Source of the DNA: Novosphingobium colocasiae
Lineage (GTDB): Bacteria > Pseudomonadota > Alphaproteobacteria > Sphingomonadales > Sphingomonadaceae
Direction of reading: 5' to 3'
DNA length: 64,000 bases
NCBI RefSeq assembly: GCF_014652555.1
Contig: NZ_BMZA01000006.1
Coordinates: 59,915-123,914, forward strand
In this document: positions 19,181 through 29,826 of the stretch, piece after piece
Layout: each line of letters begins with the position of its first letter
Position numbering within the stretch: the first letter of the stretch is position 1
Position numbers and translations under genes: made by a program
Notes under the pieces: generated by a model
The model's input: the letters and a program-made list of their open reading frames with translations, nothing else
Databases searched by the model: none
What the model was told of the DNA's origin: nothing

Positions 19181-21024
19181 GCCGCGCGCCGCCGGGCCCG
19201 CACCAGCAGCGCCGAGAGCGCCGCCGGGGTGATCCCGGCGATCCGCCCTGCCGCTGCCAGCGTTGCCGGCCGCGCGGCGCTGAGACGCTCGACCATCTCG
19301 CGCGACAGCCCTGCCACCTCGTCATAGGGGAAGTCATCGCCCAGCGGCAGCGCCTCGCTGGCGCGCAATTCGCGCAGCTCGCGCTCCTGCCGGTCAAGGT
19401 ACGGCGCGTAGGCGGCATCCTCGCCGACTTCCTCGGCCAGGGCGGGATCGTCGATCAGCCCGGCATCGAGCCAAGGGGACAGCGCCGAAAGATCGACCCC
19501 ATCGAAGCGCAACCACTCGCGCAGGGTCATACGCCCGGCATCGGCGCGCACCGGAAGACCGGCGGCTTGCAGCGCGGAGCCGGTTTCGCTGCGATCCAGC
19601 GCCTGCTCCAGCGCGGCACGCGCGCTCTCGCGCCGCTCGAACCATTCCCGGCGCGCCGGGCCCACCGCACCGCACGACAACGCCAGCGGGGTCAGGCGGG
19701 TGCCGGCGTTGTTCGCGCGCAACCGCAGGCGATACTCGGCCCGCGCCGTCAGCATGCGATAGGGTTCGGACACGCCATGGAGGGTCAGGTCGTCGATCAT
19801 CACCGCCATGTAGCTGTTGGCCCGATCGAGCGCGGGCCCCGGGCGACCCAGCACATGCGCGGCCGCATGAAGCCCCGCGACCAGCCCCTGTGCGGCCGCC
19901 TCCTCATATCCGGTTGTCCCGTTGATCTGCCCGGCGCACCACAGACCGGGCATCGCGCGCAGTTCCAGCGTCGGGCGCAGCGCACGCGGATCGATATGAT
20001 CGTATTCGACGGCATAGCCCGGAACGACGATCTCCACCGCTTCCAGCCCGTCCATGGTCCGCATCATCGCCAACTGGACATCAGCGGGGAGCGAAGTGCT
20101 GACACCATTGGGGTAGACCAGATGGGTGCTCAGGCCTTCCGGCTCCAGGAAGATCTGGTGGCCGTCCCGATCGGCGAAGCGGTGAATCTTGTCCTCGATC
20201 GACGGGCAATAGCGCGGCCCCCGCGCGCCGATGGCACCGCTGAACAGCGGCGAGCGATGCAGGTTGGCGCGGATGGTATCGTGGGTGGCCGGATTGGTTC
20301 GGGTGATGGCGCAGAACACCTGCGGGTTCACGCGCCGGGGTTCCATGGCCGACATCGTCCAGGGATCGCTGTCCGATGGCTGCTCTTCCAGCCGGGCCCA
20401 GTCGATCGTCCGCCCGTCCAGTCGGGGCGGGGTTCCGGTCTTGAGCCGGGCCATCGGCAGATCGGCATCGCGCAGTTGCGCGGCCAAACGCTGGGCGCTG
20501 GCTTCGCCGATCCGCCCGCCCTCCATCCGCTCCTCTCCGCGAAACAGCGTCCCGCCAAGGAAAGTGCCGGTGCACAGGATCACGGCCGGCGCAACCAGCG
20601 CGGTGCCATCGGCCAGCTCGATGCCGCTCACCCTGCCCGCATCTATTCGCAAGGCCGCCGCTTCGCCCGCCACCAGCGTCAGATCGCCCTGCTCCTTGAG
20701 CAGCCGATGGATCGCCGCCTTGAACAGCCGCCTGTCCGCCTGCACACGCGGGCCCTGCACGGCGCTGCCCTTGGAGCGATTGAGCATGCGATAGTGGATC
20801 GCGGCAGCGTCCGCCGCGCGGCCGATCAATCCGTCGAAGGCATCGACCTCGCGGACCAGATGGCCCTTGCCCAACCCGCCGATCGCCGGGTTGCAGCTCA
20901 TCGCGCCGACGGCATCGAGGTCGAAGCTGACCAGCGCCGTGCGCGCGCCCATGCGCGCGGCAACGGCCGCCGCCTCGCAACCGGCGTGACCGCCGCCGAT
21001 GACAATCACGTCGAAGGAATGCAT
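19177..21024 (-). CDS. mnmG: tRNA uridine-5-carboxymethylaminomethyl modification enzyme MnmG (GidA)
   Basis: With MnmE it installs the cmnm5 group on wobble uridine of several tRNAs, using FAD and folate. 615 residues, normal length. The FAD site is [23 protein letters not shown] at the N terminus, followed by [24 protein letters not shown] and [32 protein letters not shown] is also diagnostic. It is the first gene of mnmG-rsmG-parA-parB, 69 bases downstream of mnmE, with a parS site in that gap. Confidence 0.97.
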   Translation of the reverse strand: MHSFDVIVIGGGHAGCEAAAVAARMGARTALVSFDLDAVGAMSCNPAIGGLGKGHLVREVDAFDGLIGRAADAAAIHYRMLNRSKGSAVQGPRVQADRRLFKAAIHRLLKEQGDLTLVAGEAAALRIDAGRVSGIELADGTALVAPAVILCTGTFLGGTLFRGEERMEGGRIGEASAQRLAAQLRDADLPMARLKTGTPPRLDGRTIDWARLEEQPSDSDPWTMSAMEPRRVNPQVFCAITRTNPATHDTIRANLHRSPLFSGAIGARGPRYCPSIEDKIHRFADRDGHQIFLEPEGLSTHLVYPNGVSTSLPADVQLAMMRTMDGLEAVEIVVPGYAVEYDHIDPRALRPTLELRAMPGLWCAGQINGTTGYEEAAAQGLVAGLHAAAHVLGRPGPALDRANSYMAVMIDDLTLHGVSEPYRMLTARAEYRLRLRANNAGTRLTPLALSCGAVGPARREWFERRESARAALEQALDRSETGSALQAAGLPVRADAGRMTLREWLRFDGVDLSALSPWLDAGLIDDPALAEEVGEDAAYAPYLDRQERELRELRASEALPLGDDFPYDEVAGLSREMVERLSAARPATLAAAGRIAGITPAALSALLVRARRRAA

Positions 21025-21070
21025 GCCCGGCGCTTACTCCACCGCGCGCGCGCGGTCAAAGCCGCTGGTG

Positions 21071-21086
21071 TGTTCCACGTGAAACA
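21071..21086. promoter_or_regulatory. parS site 2 (mnmE-mnmG gap)
   Basis: TGTTCCACGTGAAACA matches the parS consensus at all constrained positions; only the outer pair of the palindrome (C versus A) is asymmetric. It lies in the 69-bp gap between mnmE and mnmG. Confidence 0.88.
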
Positions 21087-21093
21087 ATGCCGC

Positions 21094-22383
21094 TCATTTG
21101 CCGATGCAGAAGCGGCCAAACAGCGCGTCGAGCATGTCCTCTGTGGTCGATCGGCCGATCAGGGCATCGAACGACAGCCGCGCTAGCCGCAGCCCCTCGG
21201 CGACGATCAGCGGATCGCCCGAGCCGCAGGCGATGCCCAGCCCGTCCGCCGCCTGCCCGATCAGCCGGTGCTGCCTGGCATTCAGGGCCACAGCCCCTCC
21301 CTTCGGCAGCAGCGTCGCGGCAGTGGCGATGAGGTCATCGCGCAATGCTTCCATACCCGCGCCGGTGATCGCCGAGATGGCGTGCCGGGGGGTGCGCTTG
21401 CCCGGTCCGCCCGTGCGGTCAGTCTGCGCGGTGATCTCCCAGGCCCCCGCAGGACCCTCCCCTTCCGGCCCCAGCCACAGCACGATGTCGGCCTGGCCCA
21501 GCGCATCGCGCGCGCGGGCGATGCCGATCGCTTCGATGCTGTCGTCGGTCTCATCGCGCAGCCCGGCGGTATCGATGAAGGTGAACGGAATGCCCGCCAG
21601 CGCGATCGGCCGGGTCAGAACATCGCGGGTGGTGCCGGCCAACGGAGTGACGATCGCTGCGCTCTCATCCCCCACCAGCGCGTTGAACAGCGTGCTCTTG
21701 CCGGCGTTAGGCGGGCCGGCCAGCGCCACCCGGATGCCGTCGCGCAGCGCCTCTGCGCGGGGGCGGGCCAGCCATTCGCAAAGTTCCACGTGGAACATTT
21801 CCAACCCGGCGCGAAAGTCGGCGGGCAGTTCGCCAACGTCATCCTCGTCATCGAAATCGAGCGCGGCCTCGACGCTCGCCGAGGCCGTCAGCACGCGATC
21901 GCGCCATTGCTCCACCTGCTTCGAGAACGCCCCGCCCGCCAGCGCCATCGCGCTGCGCCGTTGCAACTCGGTCTCGGCGGACAGCAGATCGGCGAGCCCT
22001 TCGGCTTCGGCCAGATCGATGCGGCCATTGGCAAAGGCCCGGCGGGTGAACTCCCCCGGCGTGGCCCGGCGCAAAACCGCACCGCCCAGATCGAGCGCCG
22101 CCAGCGCATTCTCTACCGCGGCGACCACCGCCCTGCCGCCGTGCAGATGGAGTTCGGCCAGGTCCTCACCGGTCGCCGTCGCCGGACCCGGAAAGTACAG
22201 CACCAGCGCACGGTCAAGCTCGCCTTCAGCCGCTCGCAAAGTGCGGAACGACGCCCGGCGCGGCGACGGCAAGCTCCCCGCCAGCGCCGTCAGCGCGGTA
22301 GCAGCCGCGGGCCCTGAAATGCGTACCACGGCAATCGCGGCGGGAGGCATCCCGCTCGACAAGGCAAAGATGGTGTCGTCCAT
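21094..22383 (-). CDS. mnmE: tRNA modification GTPase MnmE (TrmE)
   Basis: The 429-residue partner of MnmG. The N-terminal folate-binding domain starts with DTIFALSSG; the G domain has GPPNAGKSTLFNAL (G1), TTRDV (G2) and DTAGLRDETDD (G3); the C terminus ends in the invariant CIGK. ATG 22383 (MDDTIFAL) is the family start; the upstream in-frame extension is rejected. Its coding sequence contains a third parS-like site that encodes MFHVEL. Confidence 0.97.
   Translation of the reverse strand: MDDTIFALSSGMPPAAIAVVRISGPAAATALTALAGSLPSPRRASFRTLRAAEGELDRALVLYFPGPATATGEDLAELHLHGGRAVVAAVENALAALDLGGAVLRRATPGEFTRRAFANGRIDLAEAEGLADLLSAETELQRRSAMALAGGAFSKQVEQWRDRVLTASASVEAALDFDDEDDVGELPADFRAGLEMFHVELCEWLARPRAEALRDGIRVALAGPPNAGKSTLFNALVGDESAAIVTPLAGTTRDVLTRPIALAGIPFTFIDTAGLRDETDDSIEAIGIARARDALGQADIVLWLGPEGEGPAGAWEITAQTDRTGGPGKRTPRHAISAITGAGMEALRDDLIATAATLLPKGGAVALNARQHRLIGQAADGLGIACGSGDPLIVAEGLRLARLSFDALIGRSTTEDMLDALFGRFCIGK
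21782..21797. promoter_or_regulatory. parS-like site 3 (inside mnmE)
   Basis: AGTTCCACGTGGAACA differs from the perfect parS palindrome only at its first base. It lies inside mnmE, about 3.2 kb from site 1 and 0.7 kb from site 2, and encodes MFHVEL in the mnmE frame. Confidence 0.8.
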
Positions 22384-22444
22384 GGCAATACAGGCGTGAA
22401 TGTCTGCGCTTCGGCCCGCCGCCAAATGGCGCGGGCGACCCGGC

Positions 22445-22723
22445 TCAGCCGTCCTTCTTGCGCGAAGTGCCGGTCCCCATCGCGGCACCGCTCATCGCCA
22501 TGGCCGCGCCGCTTTCCAGGAATTGCTGAAACATCTTCAGCCCGATCTGGCCCATCGGGGTGATCGATTTGGTCAGTTCCTGAAGCTGGTCGAAGCTGCC
22601 GACGCCCTGCATCGCCTTGGTCAGCGCATCGACATAGACCTCGTTCGCGCGGGTCACATCAGGCAGGCCGAGAAAGCGACGCGCTTCTTCCGGCGAGCAT
22701 TCGATCTCGACGTTCACCTTCAT
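22445..22723 (-). CDS. Small conserved protein (DUF6489-like)
   Basis: A 92-residue cytoplasmic protein. The first strand MKVNVEIECSPEEARRFLGLPDV is distinctive of a small alphaproteobacterial family, which I believe is DUF6489; the middle is helical and the end (AAMAMSGAAMGTGTSRKKDG) is flexible. It lies just upstream of mnmE on the same strand, 61 bases apart. Function unknown. The phasin-like helical middle is noted but not enough to call it a phasin. Confidence 0.75.
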   Translation of the reverse strand: MKVNVEIECSPEEARRFLGLPDVTRANEVYVDALTKAMQGVGSFDQLQELTKSITPMGQIGLKMFQQFLESGAAMAMSGAAMGTGTSRKKDG

Positions 22724-22841
22724 CGTCGCCTCCTATGCGGGAAATTCCATCTTGCTGACACAACCGCTTGGCAAAGTCCAACTTTCGCGCCTAGTTTCCC
22801 GACAAAACCGCGCATCACCGCATCCTGAAGGAGCCAGAGGA

Positions 22842-23540
22842 ATGTCCACCAACACCGCGATTCCGACCCTTGACGGCAAAGGTTCCATCCCGGCCTACGT
22901 CGTCAAGCCCGAAGGCACCCCACGCGGCGCGATCATCGTCCAGCAGGAGATTTTCGGCGTCAATCCCGGCATCATGCAAAAGGCGCAAGGCTGGGCGGCC
23001 AAAGGCTATCTGGCCGTCGCACCGGACACCTTCTGGCGGCAGCAACCCGGCATCGAGCTGGAGCCGGAAAACCCTGGCGAGTTCGAGAAGGCGGTCGCAC
23101 TGATGACCGCGCACGATTTCGACCTTGGGATGCAAGACATCGAAGCGGTGATCCACTGGATCCGCAACGAGGCCGGCGTCGCCAAAGTAGCGCTGATCGG
23201 CTTCTGCATGGGCGGCAAGATCGCCTATATGACCGCGACCCGTACCGATATCGATGCCTCGGTCGGCTACTACGGCGTCATGATCGATCAGATGCTGGGC
23301 GAAAAGCACGCTATCGCCCGCCCGCTCATGCTGCACATTCCCACCGCCGACGGGTTTGTCGGGCCCGAAGCGCAAAAGGCCATGCATGAAGGGCTGGACG
23401 ATCATCCGCGCGTGACCTTGCACGATTACGAAGGGCTCGATCACGGCTTCGCTGCCGAGATGGGTTCGCGCCGCGACGAGGAAGGTGCACGGCTGGCCGA
23501 CAGCCGCACCGAGGCGTTCATCGCCGAACATATCGGCTAA
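22842..23540 (+). CDS. Dienelactone hydrolase family protein
   Basis: A 232-residue alpha/beta hydrolase. The nucleophile is the cysteine in GFCMGG, typical of dienelactone hydrolases; the catalytic aspartate lies near TADGFVG and the histidine in GLDHGFAAE. Family members cleave dienelactone in chlorocatechol breakdown, but many act on other esters, and no ring-cleavage genes are nearby. ATG 22842 has a strong GAAGGAG-rich leader; the longer frame from 22752 is rejected. Confidence 0.9.
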   Translation: MSTNTAIPTLDGKGSIPAYVVKPEGTPRGAIIVQQEIFGVNPGIMQKAQGWAAKGYLAVAPDTFWRQQPGIELEPENPGEFEKAVALMTAHDFDLGMQDIEAVIHWIRNEAGVAKVALIGFCMGGKIAYMTATRTDIDASVGYYGVMIDQMLGEKHAIARPLMLHIPTADGFVGPEAQKAMHEGLDDHPRVTLHDYEGLDHGFAAEMGSRRDEEGARLADSRTEAFIAEHIG

Positions 23541-23555
23541 GGCAGCGCACCGGAA

Positions 23556-25139
23556 ATGGTGGCTCCGCGCTACTTCGTGCCGCTGGCGGTCGTGGTCCTC
23601 ACGGCCGCCGGGTTCGCCATCGCCGCCACGCGATGGACCGTGTGGATCATGGTCCCGGTGCTGCTGCTGACCTTGTGGGACTTCCTGCAGGGCCGCCATG
23701 CCCTGCGCCGCAACTATCCGCTGATCGCCCGCGTCCGCTGGCTGTTCGAAGACCTGCGCCCGTTCATCCGCGCCTACGTCGTCGAGAGCGACCGCGAGGG
23801 CCGTCCATTCACAATCGACGAGCGCGGCCTCGTCTATGCCCGCGCCAAGGGTGAGGTTTCCACTCACCCCTTCGGCACCGAACTCGACGTCTATTCCGAC
23901 GAATACGAATGGCTCGGCCACTCGATCACCCCGACCGAGGAAGCGCCCGATACCTGGCACGTGCGGATCGGCGGCGAAAGCTGCACCCGCCCGTACCATT
24001 CCGCCCTGCTCAACATTTCGGCGATGAGCTTCGGCTCGCTGTCGGCCAACGCCATCCAGGCGCTGAACAAGGGCGCGGCGATGGGCGGGTTTGCCCACGA
24101 TACCGGCGAGGGATCGATCTCGCGCTACCACCGCATCCACGGCGGCGATCTGATCTGGGAAATCGGCAGCGGCTATTTCGGCTGCCGCCACCGCGATGGC
24201 TCCTTCAACGAGGAACTGTTCGCGCAGCAGGCCGCCAGCGATCAGGTGCGGATGATCGAGATCAAGCTGAGCCAGGGTGCCAAGCCCGGCCATGGCGGCG
24301 TGCTTCCCGGTGCCAAGGTAACCGAGGAAATCGCCGAGGCACGCAAGGTGGAAGTCGGCGAGGATTGCCTGTCTCCCGCCGCCCATTCCACGTTCTCCAC
24401 GCCTGTCGGCCTGCTCGAATGGGTCGAGCAACTGCGTGATCTGTCCGGTCGCAAGCCGGTCGGCATCAAGCTGTGCGTCGGCCAGCCGCACGAAGTGTTC
24501 GCGCTGGTCAAGGCGATGGTCGAAACGCGGATCACGCCTGATTTCATCGTCGTCGACGGGGCCGAGGGCGGCACCGGAGCCGCCCCGCAGGAGCTGACCG
24601 ACAACGTCGGCATGCCGCTGCGCGAAGGGCTGATCCTGATGCGCAATGCGCTGGTCGGCACAGGGCTCAAGGATCGCGTCCGATTGGGCGCTTCGGGTCG
24701 CATTCATTCGGGTGCCGGCATGGCCCGCGCCTTTGCGCTGGGGGCGGACTGGTGCAACGCTGCCCGCGCCTTCATGTTCTCGCTCGGCTGTGTCCAGTCG
24801 ATGAAGTGCCACACCGGCGATTGCCCGACCGGCGTCGCCACCCAGGTCGGCTGGCGACAAAAGGGCCTTGTGGTCGATGACAAGGCGGAACGGGTCGCCC
24901 GGTTCCAGAAGGAAACCCTGAAAGCGCTGCGCGAGATCGTTGTCGCGATGGGCTATGACAGCCCGTGGGACCTGACCCAGCACGACATCTACCAGAGGAT
25001 CGACAGCGCGCGGGCCGGGGCGATCGACGAAGTCTATCGCTTCCTCAAACCCGGTGAACTCTTGCAGGCCCCCGAACAGACCCAATATGCCCGTTCCTGG
25101 CGGGTATCGAGTGCGGAGACGTTCCGCAGGGTACTATGA
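23556..25139 (+). CDS. FMN-binding glutamate synthase-family protein
   Basis: 527 residues. Two N-terminal membrane segments (VPLAVVVLTAAGFAIAATRW and WIMVPVLLLTLWDFL) precede a GltB-like FMN barrel: NISAMSFGSLSANAIQALN, GEGSISRYHR, IVVDGAEGGTGAAPQEL and CHTGDCPTGVATQ. It lacks the amidotransferase domain of true glutamate synthase, so it is a glutamate-synthase-like oxidoreductase of unknown substrate, probably on the inner membrane. It lies 15 bases after the dienelactone hydrolase gene, so co-transcription is likely. The 756-codon antisense frame across it is a composition artefact. Confidence 0.9.
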   Translation: MVAPRYFVPLAVVVLTAAGFAIAATRWTVWIMVPVLLLTLWDFLQGRHALRRNYPLIARVRWLFEDLRPFIRAYVVESDREGRPFTIDERGLVYARAKGEVSTHPFGTELDVYSDEYEWLGHSITPTEEAPDTWHVRIGGESCTRPYHSALLNISAMSFGSLSANAIQALNKGAAMGGFAHDTGEGSISRYHRIHGGDLIWEIGSGYFGCRHRDGSFNEELFAQQAASDQVRMIEIKLSQGAKPGHGGVLPGAKVTEEIAEARKVEVGEDCLSPAAHSTFSTPVGLLEWVEQLRDLSGRKPVGIKLCVGQPHEVFALVKAMVETRITPDFIVVDGAEGGTGAAPQELTDNVGMPLREGLILMRNALVGTGLKDRVRLGASGRIHSGAGMARAFALGADWCNAARAFMFSLGCVQSMKCHTGDCPTGVATQVGWRQKGLVVDDKAERVARFQKETLKALREIVVAMGYDSPWDLTQHDIYQRIDSARAGAIDEVYRFLKPGELLQAPEQTQYARSWRVSSAETFRRVL

Positions 25140-25163
25140 TTTGTTTTCAATGGGTTATATGAA

Positions 25164-26132
25164 ATGATCGATGGTTACAGGATGGTCGTGCGGCAGTTTG
25201 GCGGCCCCGATGCGATCGAGCGCGAGGCGTTCCGGATCGGATCGCCCGGCCCCGGCGAAGTCCTGATCGAAACCGAGGCGGTCGGGCTCAACTTCATCGA
25301 TACCTATTATCGCAAGGGGCTGTACCCCGCCGCCGTACCGTTCTGCCTGGGCTCGGAAAGCGCCGGCCGCGTGATAGCCGTCGGTGACGGAGTGAGCACG
25401 ATCGTGCCGGGCGATCGCATTGCCACGGTGCGCAGCGGCGGGGCCTACGCCAGCCACCGGCTGATCCCGGCCGACGAGGCGGTCAAGGTGCCGGCCGGGG
25501 TCGATGCCGCAACCGTGGCGGCGATCCTGCTGAAAGGCCTGACAACCAGCTATCTGACCGAGGAGACCTACATTCCCGCGCCGGGGCAGATCGCGCTGGT
25601 GCATTCGGCAGCGGGCGGGGTCGGATCGCTGCTGGTGCCCTGGCTGATCGACAAGGGCGTGACCGTGATCGCCCATGCCGGGACACCCGAAAAGGCGGCG
25701 GGCATTGTAGCCACGCACGCCCTCTCCTGCCCGTTCGACCAGCTTGCCGCTGCGGTCCACGACTTGACCGGCGGCGCACTGTGCGACGTTGTCTACGACG
25801 GGGTAGGCGCGACATCCTGGGAAGCCTCGATCGCCAGCCTCAAGAAACGCGGCATGATGGTCAGCTTCGGCAATGCGTCAGGCCCGGTCCCGCCGGTTTC
25901 GCTGCTCGACATCATGCGGGCGGGATCGCTCTACATCACCCGGCCGACGCTGTTCGACTATATCGCCACGAACGACACGCTGACGACGAACGCCGACCGA
26001 CTGTTCAATCGGCTGCGGCGCGGCGTGATCCGGGCCGGCATTGGCCAGACATTTGCGCTTGCGGAGGCCGCTGAGGCGCATCGGGCGCTGGAGGGACGGG
26101 AGACTACCGGGTCCACCGTCCTCCTGCCCTGA
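25164..26132 (+). CDS. NADPH:quinone oxidoreductase (zeta-crystallin type)
   Basis: A 322-residue medium-chain reductase that reduces quinones with NADPH. The patterns VGLNFIDTYYRKGLYP, PFCLGSESAGRV, LLKGLTTSYL and the nucleotide site VHSAAGGVGSLLVPW are typical; there are no zinc-ligand cysteines, as expected for the QOR branch. ATG 25164 is used, 24 bases after the glutamate-synthase-like gene. It may be the third gene of the same run. Confidence 0.93.
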   Translation: MIDGYRMVVRQFGGPDAIEREAFRIGSPGPGEVLIETEAVGLNFIDTYYRKGLYPAAVPFCLGSESAGRVIAVGDGVSTIVPGDRIATVRSGGAYASHRLIPADEAVKVPAGVDAATVAAILLKGLTTSYLTEETYIPAPGQIALVHSAAGGVGSLLVPWLIDKGVTVIAHAGTPEKAAGIVATHALSCPFDQLAAAVHDLTGGALCDVVYDGVGATSWEASIASLKKRGMMVSFGNASGPVPPVSLLDIMRAGSLYITRPTLFDYIATNDTLTTNADRLFNRLRRGVIRAGIGQTFALAEAAEAHRALEGRETTGSTVLLP

Positions 26133-26138
26133 GCAGCC

Positions 26139-26867
26139 TTAAAGCAGCGATGAGATGCCAAGCTGCGGATCTATCCAGCCTTCGTAGATCATCTTGATCG
26201 CGACATAGACGATCACCGCCAGCCCCAGCCAGCCGATCCAGCGGAAGCGTTCGATGTAGCGGGCGATGAAATTGGCAGCGAGGCCCATCAGCGCGACCGC
26301 GACGATCAGCCCGACGATCAGGATACCGGGATGGTCCCGGGCAGCACCGGCTACACCCAGCACGTTGTCGATCGACATCGATACGTCGGCAACCGCCACC
26401 GAAAGCGCCGCGCTGGCAAACGTCTTGGACGCGGGCAGGCCGGAATGCTCATCGCCCTCGATTTCCGGCGAACCGTGCGAATGGACGTCGGCACCGCCGT
26501 GGCTGTGCAGTTCGCGGTACATCTTCCACGCGACCCACAGCAGCAGCAGGCCACCCGCGAACACCAGACCGACGATCCCCAGCAGCCAGGTGACCATCAG
26601 GGCAAAGGCGACGCGCAGGACCAATGCGGCGATCACGCCGATGGCGATGACCTTCTTGCGCTGATCCGCCGGCAGCCCCGCCGCCAGCGCGCCGACCACG
26701 ATCGCATTGTCCCCCGCCAGCACTACGTCGATCATCAGCACCTGCAGGAACGCCGAAAGCGCCGCCGGTTCGGTGATATTGGAGAAATCGTCGACGATAT
26801 GCTGCCACAGCTCCACCGGACTCTGGACGGCCGGCGCTGCGGCGGCCAGGATATTCAACAGGTCCAA
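26139..26867 (-). CDS. TerC/YjbE-family integral membrane protein
   Basis: 242 residues with about seven membrane segments. Family signatures are VLMIDVVLAGDNAIVVG near the N terminus and VADVSMSIDNVLGVAGAA in the second half, each with an acidic residue in the membrane (DN motifs). TerC relatives are implicated in metal (manganese) export during protein secretion or in tellurite resistance. A histidine-rich loop (HSHGGADVHSHG) between the halves could bind metal. It lies 18 bases downstream of rho. Confidence 0.9.
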   Translation of the reverse strand: MDLLNILAAAAPAVQSPVELWQHIVDDFSNITEPAALSAFLQVLMIDVVLAGDNAIVVGALAAGLPADQRKKVIAIGVIAALVLRVAFALMVTWLLGIVGLVFAGGLLLLWVAWKMYRELHSHGGADVHSHGSPEIEGDEHSGLPASKTFASAALSVAVADVSMSIDNVLGVAGAARDHPGILIVGLIVAVALMGLAANFIARYIERFRWIGWLGLAVIVYVAIKMIYEGWIDPQLGISSLL

Positions 26868-26885
26868 GATTGTCTCCGTTCCTGC

Positions 26886-28142
<1,257 letters not shown>

Positions 28143-28330
28143 GATTTTTGTAAATTCCGGATGGAAACAGTTTGATTGCGGCCGGCGGGATCAATGGGCT
28201 TGGGGAAAGCGGATCCGGGCAAGCGAACGGGTTCGCGCACCCCGTGCCGGGACGGTTTCTAGATAGTCGCAGCAGGGGTGCTGGTCAACGGATCATCGAC
28301 CGGACGTGGGCAAATGCGGCGGACGGACGG

Positions 28331-28774
28331 TCAGAACGGCTTCACGATCACCAGGATCACCACCACCACCGCCACCAGCCCCGGCACCTCGTTCAGCAGC
28401 CGCAGGGCCTTGCCCGAAAGCTTGCGTTCGCCGCGCGCCAGCTTCTTCGCATAGCCTGTCAGCCAGCCGTGATAGCCCGAAAGCGCCACCACCAGCAGAA
28501 GCTTGGCGTGGAACCACCCCTGGGCAAAAGCACCGATGCTGGACGCCAGCAGCAGCCCGAACACCCACACCGCGATCAGCGACGGGGTGAGGATGATCTT
28601 GCGCAGCTTGGCCTCGCGATCGACCCAGCGCGCTTCCTCGGCCGAGCCGGGCTCGCTTTCCTGATGGTAGACGAAATAGCGCGGCAGCATGAACAGGCCG
28701 GCCATCCAGAAGATCACGAAGATCACGTGGCCGGCCTTGAGCCAGGGGTACAAGCTTGCCAGAACCTGCTCCAT
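28331..28774 (-). CDS. hemJ: Protoporphyrinogen IX oxidase HemJ (CopD-like membrane protein)
   Basis: 147 residues with four membrane segments. Conserved histidines lie in WLKAGHVIFVIFWMAGLFMLPR and ALSGYHGWLTGY, and RLLNEVPGLVAVVVVILVI ends the protein, all typical of HemJ. It oxidises protoporphyrinogen IX to protoporphyrin IX in heme synthesis. It lies 23 bases downstream of hemE, so the two heme genes form an operon. The 188-bp gap between it and rho holds no gene that I can see. Confidence 0.93.
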   Translation of the reverse strand: MEQVLASLYPWLKAGHVIFVIFWMAGLFMLPRYFVYHQESEPGSAEEARWVDREAKLRKIILTPSLIAVWVFGLLLASSIGAFAQGWFHAKLLLVVALSGYHGWLTGYAKKLARGERKLSGKALRLLNEVPGLVAVVVVILVIVKPF

Positions 28775-28797
28775 CGCCTCGAAAACCTTTCAGACTA

Positions 28798-29826
28798 TCA
28801 GGGCCGTTGCCAGCCGCGGACGGCGGCGATCAACTGCTCGACATGGGCGATCGGGGTGTGCTGGCCGATGCCGTGGCCGAGGTTGAAGACATGGGGCCGG
28901 TCGGCGAAGGCATCAAGCACCCTGCCCACCTGCACATCCAGCTCGGGGCCGCCCGATAGCAGCAGCAGCGGGTCGAGATTGCCCTGCACCGGCATTGCGG
29001 CGGGCAAAGTGGCGGCGGCCCAGACCGGATCGATGGTTTCGTCCACCCCCACCGCGTCCACCCCGGTCTCGCGCGCATAGGCGGCGAGCTTTTCGCCCGC
29101 GCCCTTGGGGAAACCGATGATCGGCGTATCGGGATGCCGCGCCTTCACGGCACTGGCGATGGCGGCATTGGGCGCGATCACCCAGCGTTCGAACTGCGCC
29201 GGCGACAGCGATCCGGCCCAGCTATCGAACAGTTGCACCGCTTCGGCCCCGGCGACGATCTGGCCGGACAGGTACTCAACCGTCACGCCCACGATCGCGT
29301 CGATGATCGCCTGGAAAGCGGCCGGATCGCGATAGGCCATCGCCCGCGTCTCGTGATGATCGCGACTGCCCTCACCCGCCACCATATAGGTCGCGACGGT
29401 CCAGGCGCTGCCGGCAAAACCCAGCATCGTCTCTCCGGCAGACAGCGCCGCGCGCACCTTGGCCACAGTCTCATAGATCGGCGAAAGGCGTTCGGGGACC
29501 GCGGCGAGGCTGTCCAGCGCGTGATCGACAAGGCGCGGCGACAGGCGCGGGCCTTCGCCGGCAAGGAATTCGAGGTCCTGGCCCATCGCATAAGGCACGA
29601 TCAGGATATCGGAGAACAGGATCGCGCCATCGAACCGGAACCGGCGCAGCGGCTGCAGCGTTATCTCGGCCGCAGCATCGGTATCGTACACCAGCGCCAG
29701 GAAGCCGCCCTTTTCCGCCCGCAACGCACGGTATTCGGGCAGATAGCGCCCCGCCTGGCGCATGAGCCACATCGGACGCTTTGCCAGATTGGCGCCGCGC
29801 AGGGTTTCAAGAAGAGGGCCAGGCAT
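28798..29826 (-). CDS. hemE: Uroporphyrinogen decarboxylase
   Basis: This enzyme decarboxylates the four acetate groups of uroporphyrinogen III to make coproporphyrinogen III. 342 residues. The signature RPMWLMRQAGRYLPEY at the N terminus and GFAGSAWTVATYMV, IGFPKGAGEKL and FNLGHGIGQHTP further on are invariant in HemE. ATG 29826 (MPGPLLETL) is the start; the upstream frame runs into the origin region and is rejected. Its divergent neighbour across 340 bp is ppsR, the arrangement seen at the Caulobacter origin. Confidence 0.97.
   Translation of the reverse strand: MPGPLLETLRGANLAKRPMWLMRQAGRYLPEYRALRAEKGGFLALVYDTDAAAEITLQPLRRFRFDGAILFSDILIVPYAMGQDLEFLAGEGPRLSPRLVDHALDSLAAVPERLSPIYETVAKVRAALSAGETMLGFAGSAWTVATYMVAGEGSRDHHETRAMAYRDPAAFQAIIDAIVGVTVEYLSGQIVAGAEAVQLFDSWAGSLSPAQFERWVIAPNAAIASAVKARHPDTPIIGFPKGAGEKLAAYARETGVDAVGVDETIDPVWAAATLPAAMPVQGNLDPLLLLSGGPELDVQVGRVLDAFADRPHVFNLGHGIGQHTPIAHVEQLIAAVRGWQRP

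Noticed and set aside
22815..25085. 756-codon open frame on the minus strand
   Set aside because: It lies opposite dienelactone hydrolase and the glutamate-synthase-like gene, both with clear motifs. Its sequence is rich in H, R, D and G with no family pattern, as expected for an antisense frame in GC-rich DNA.
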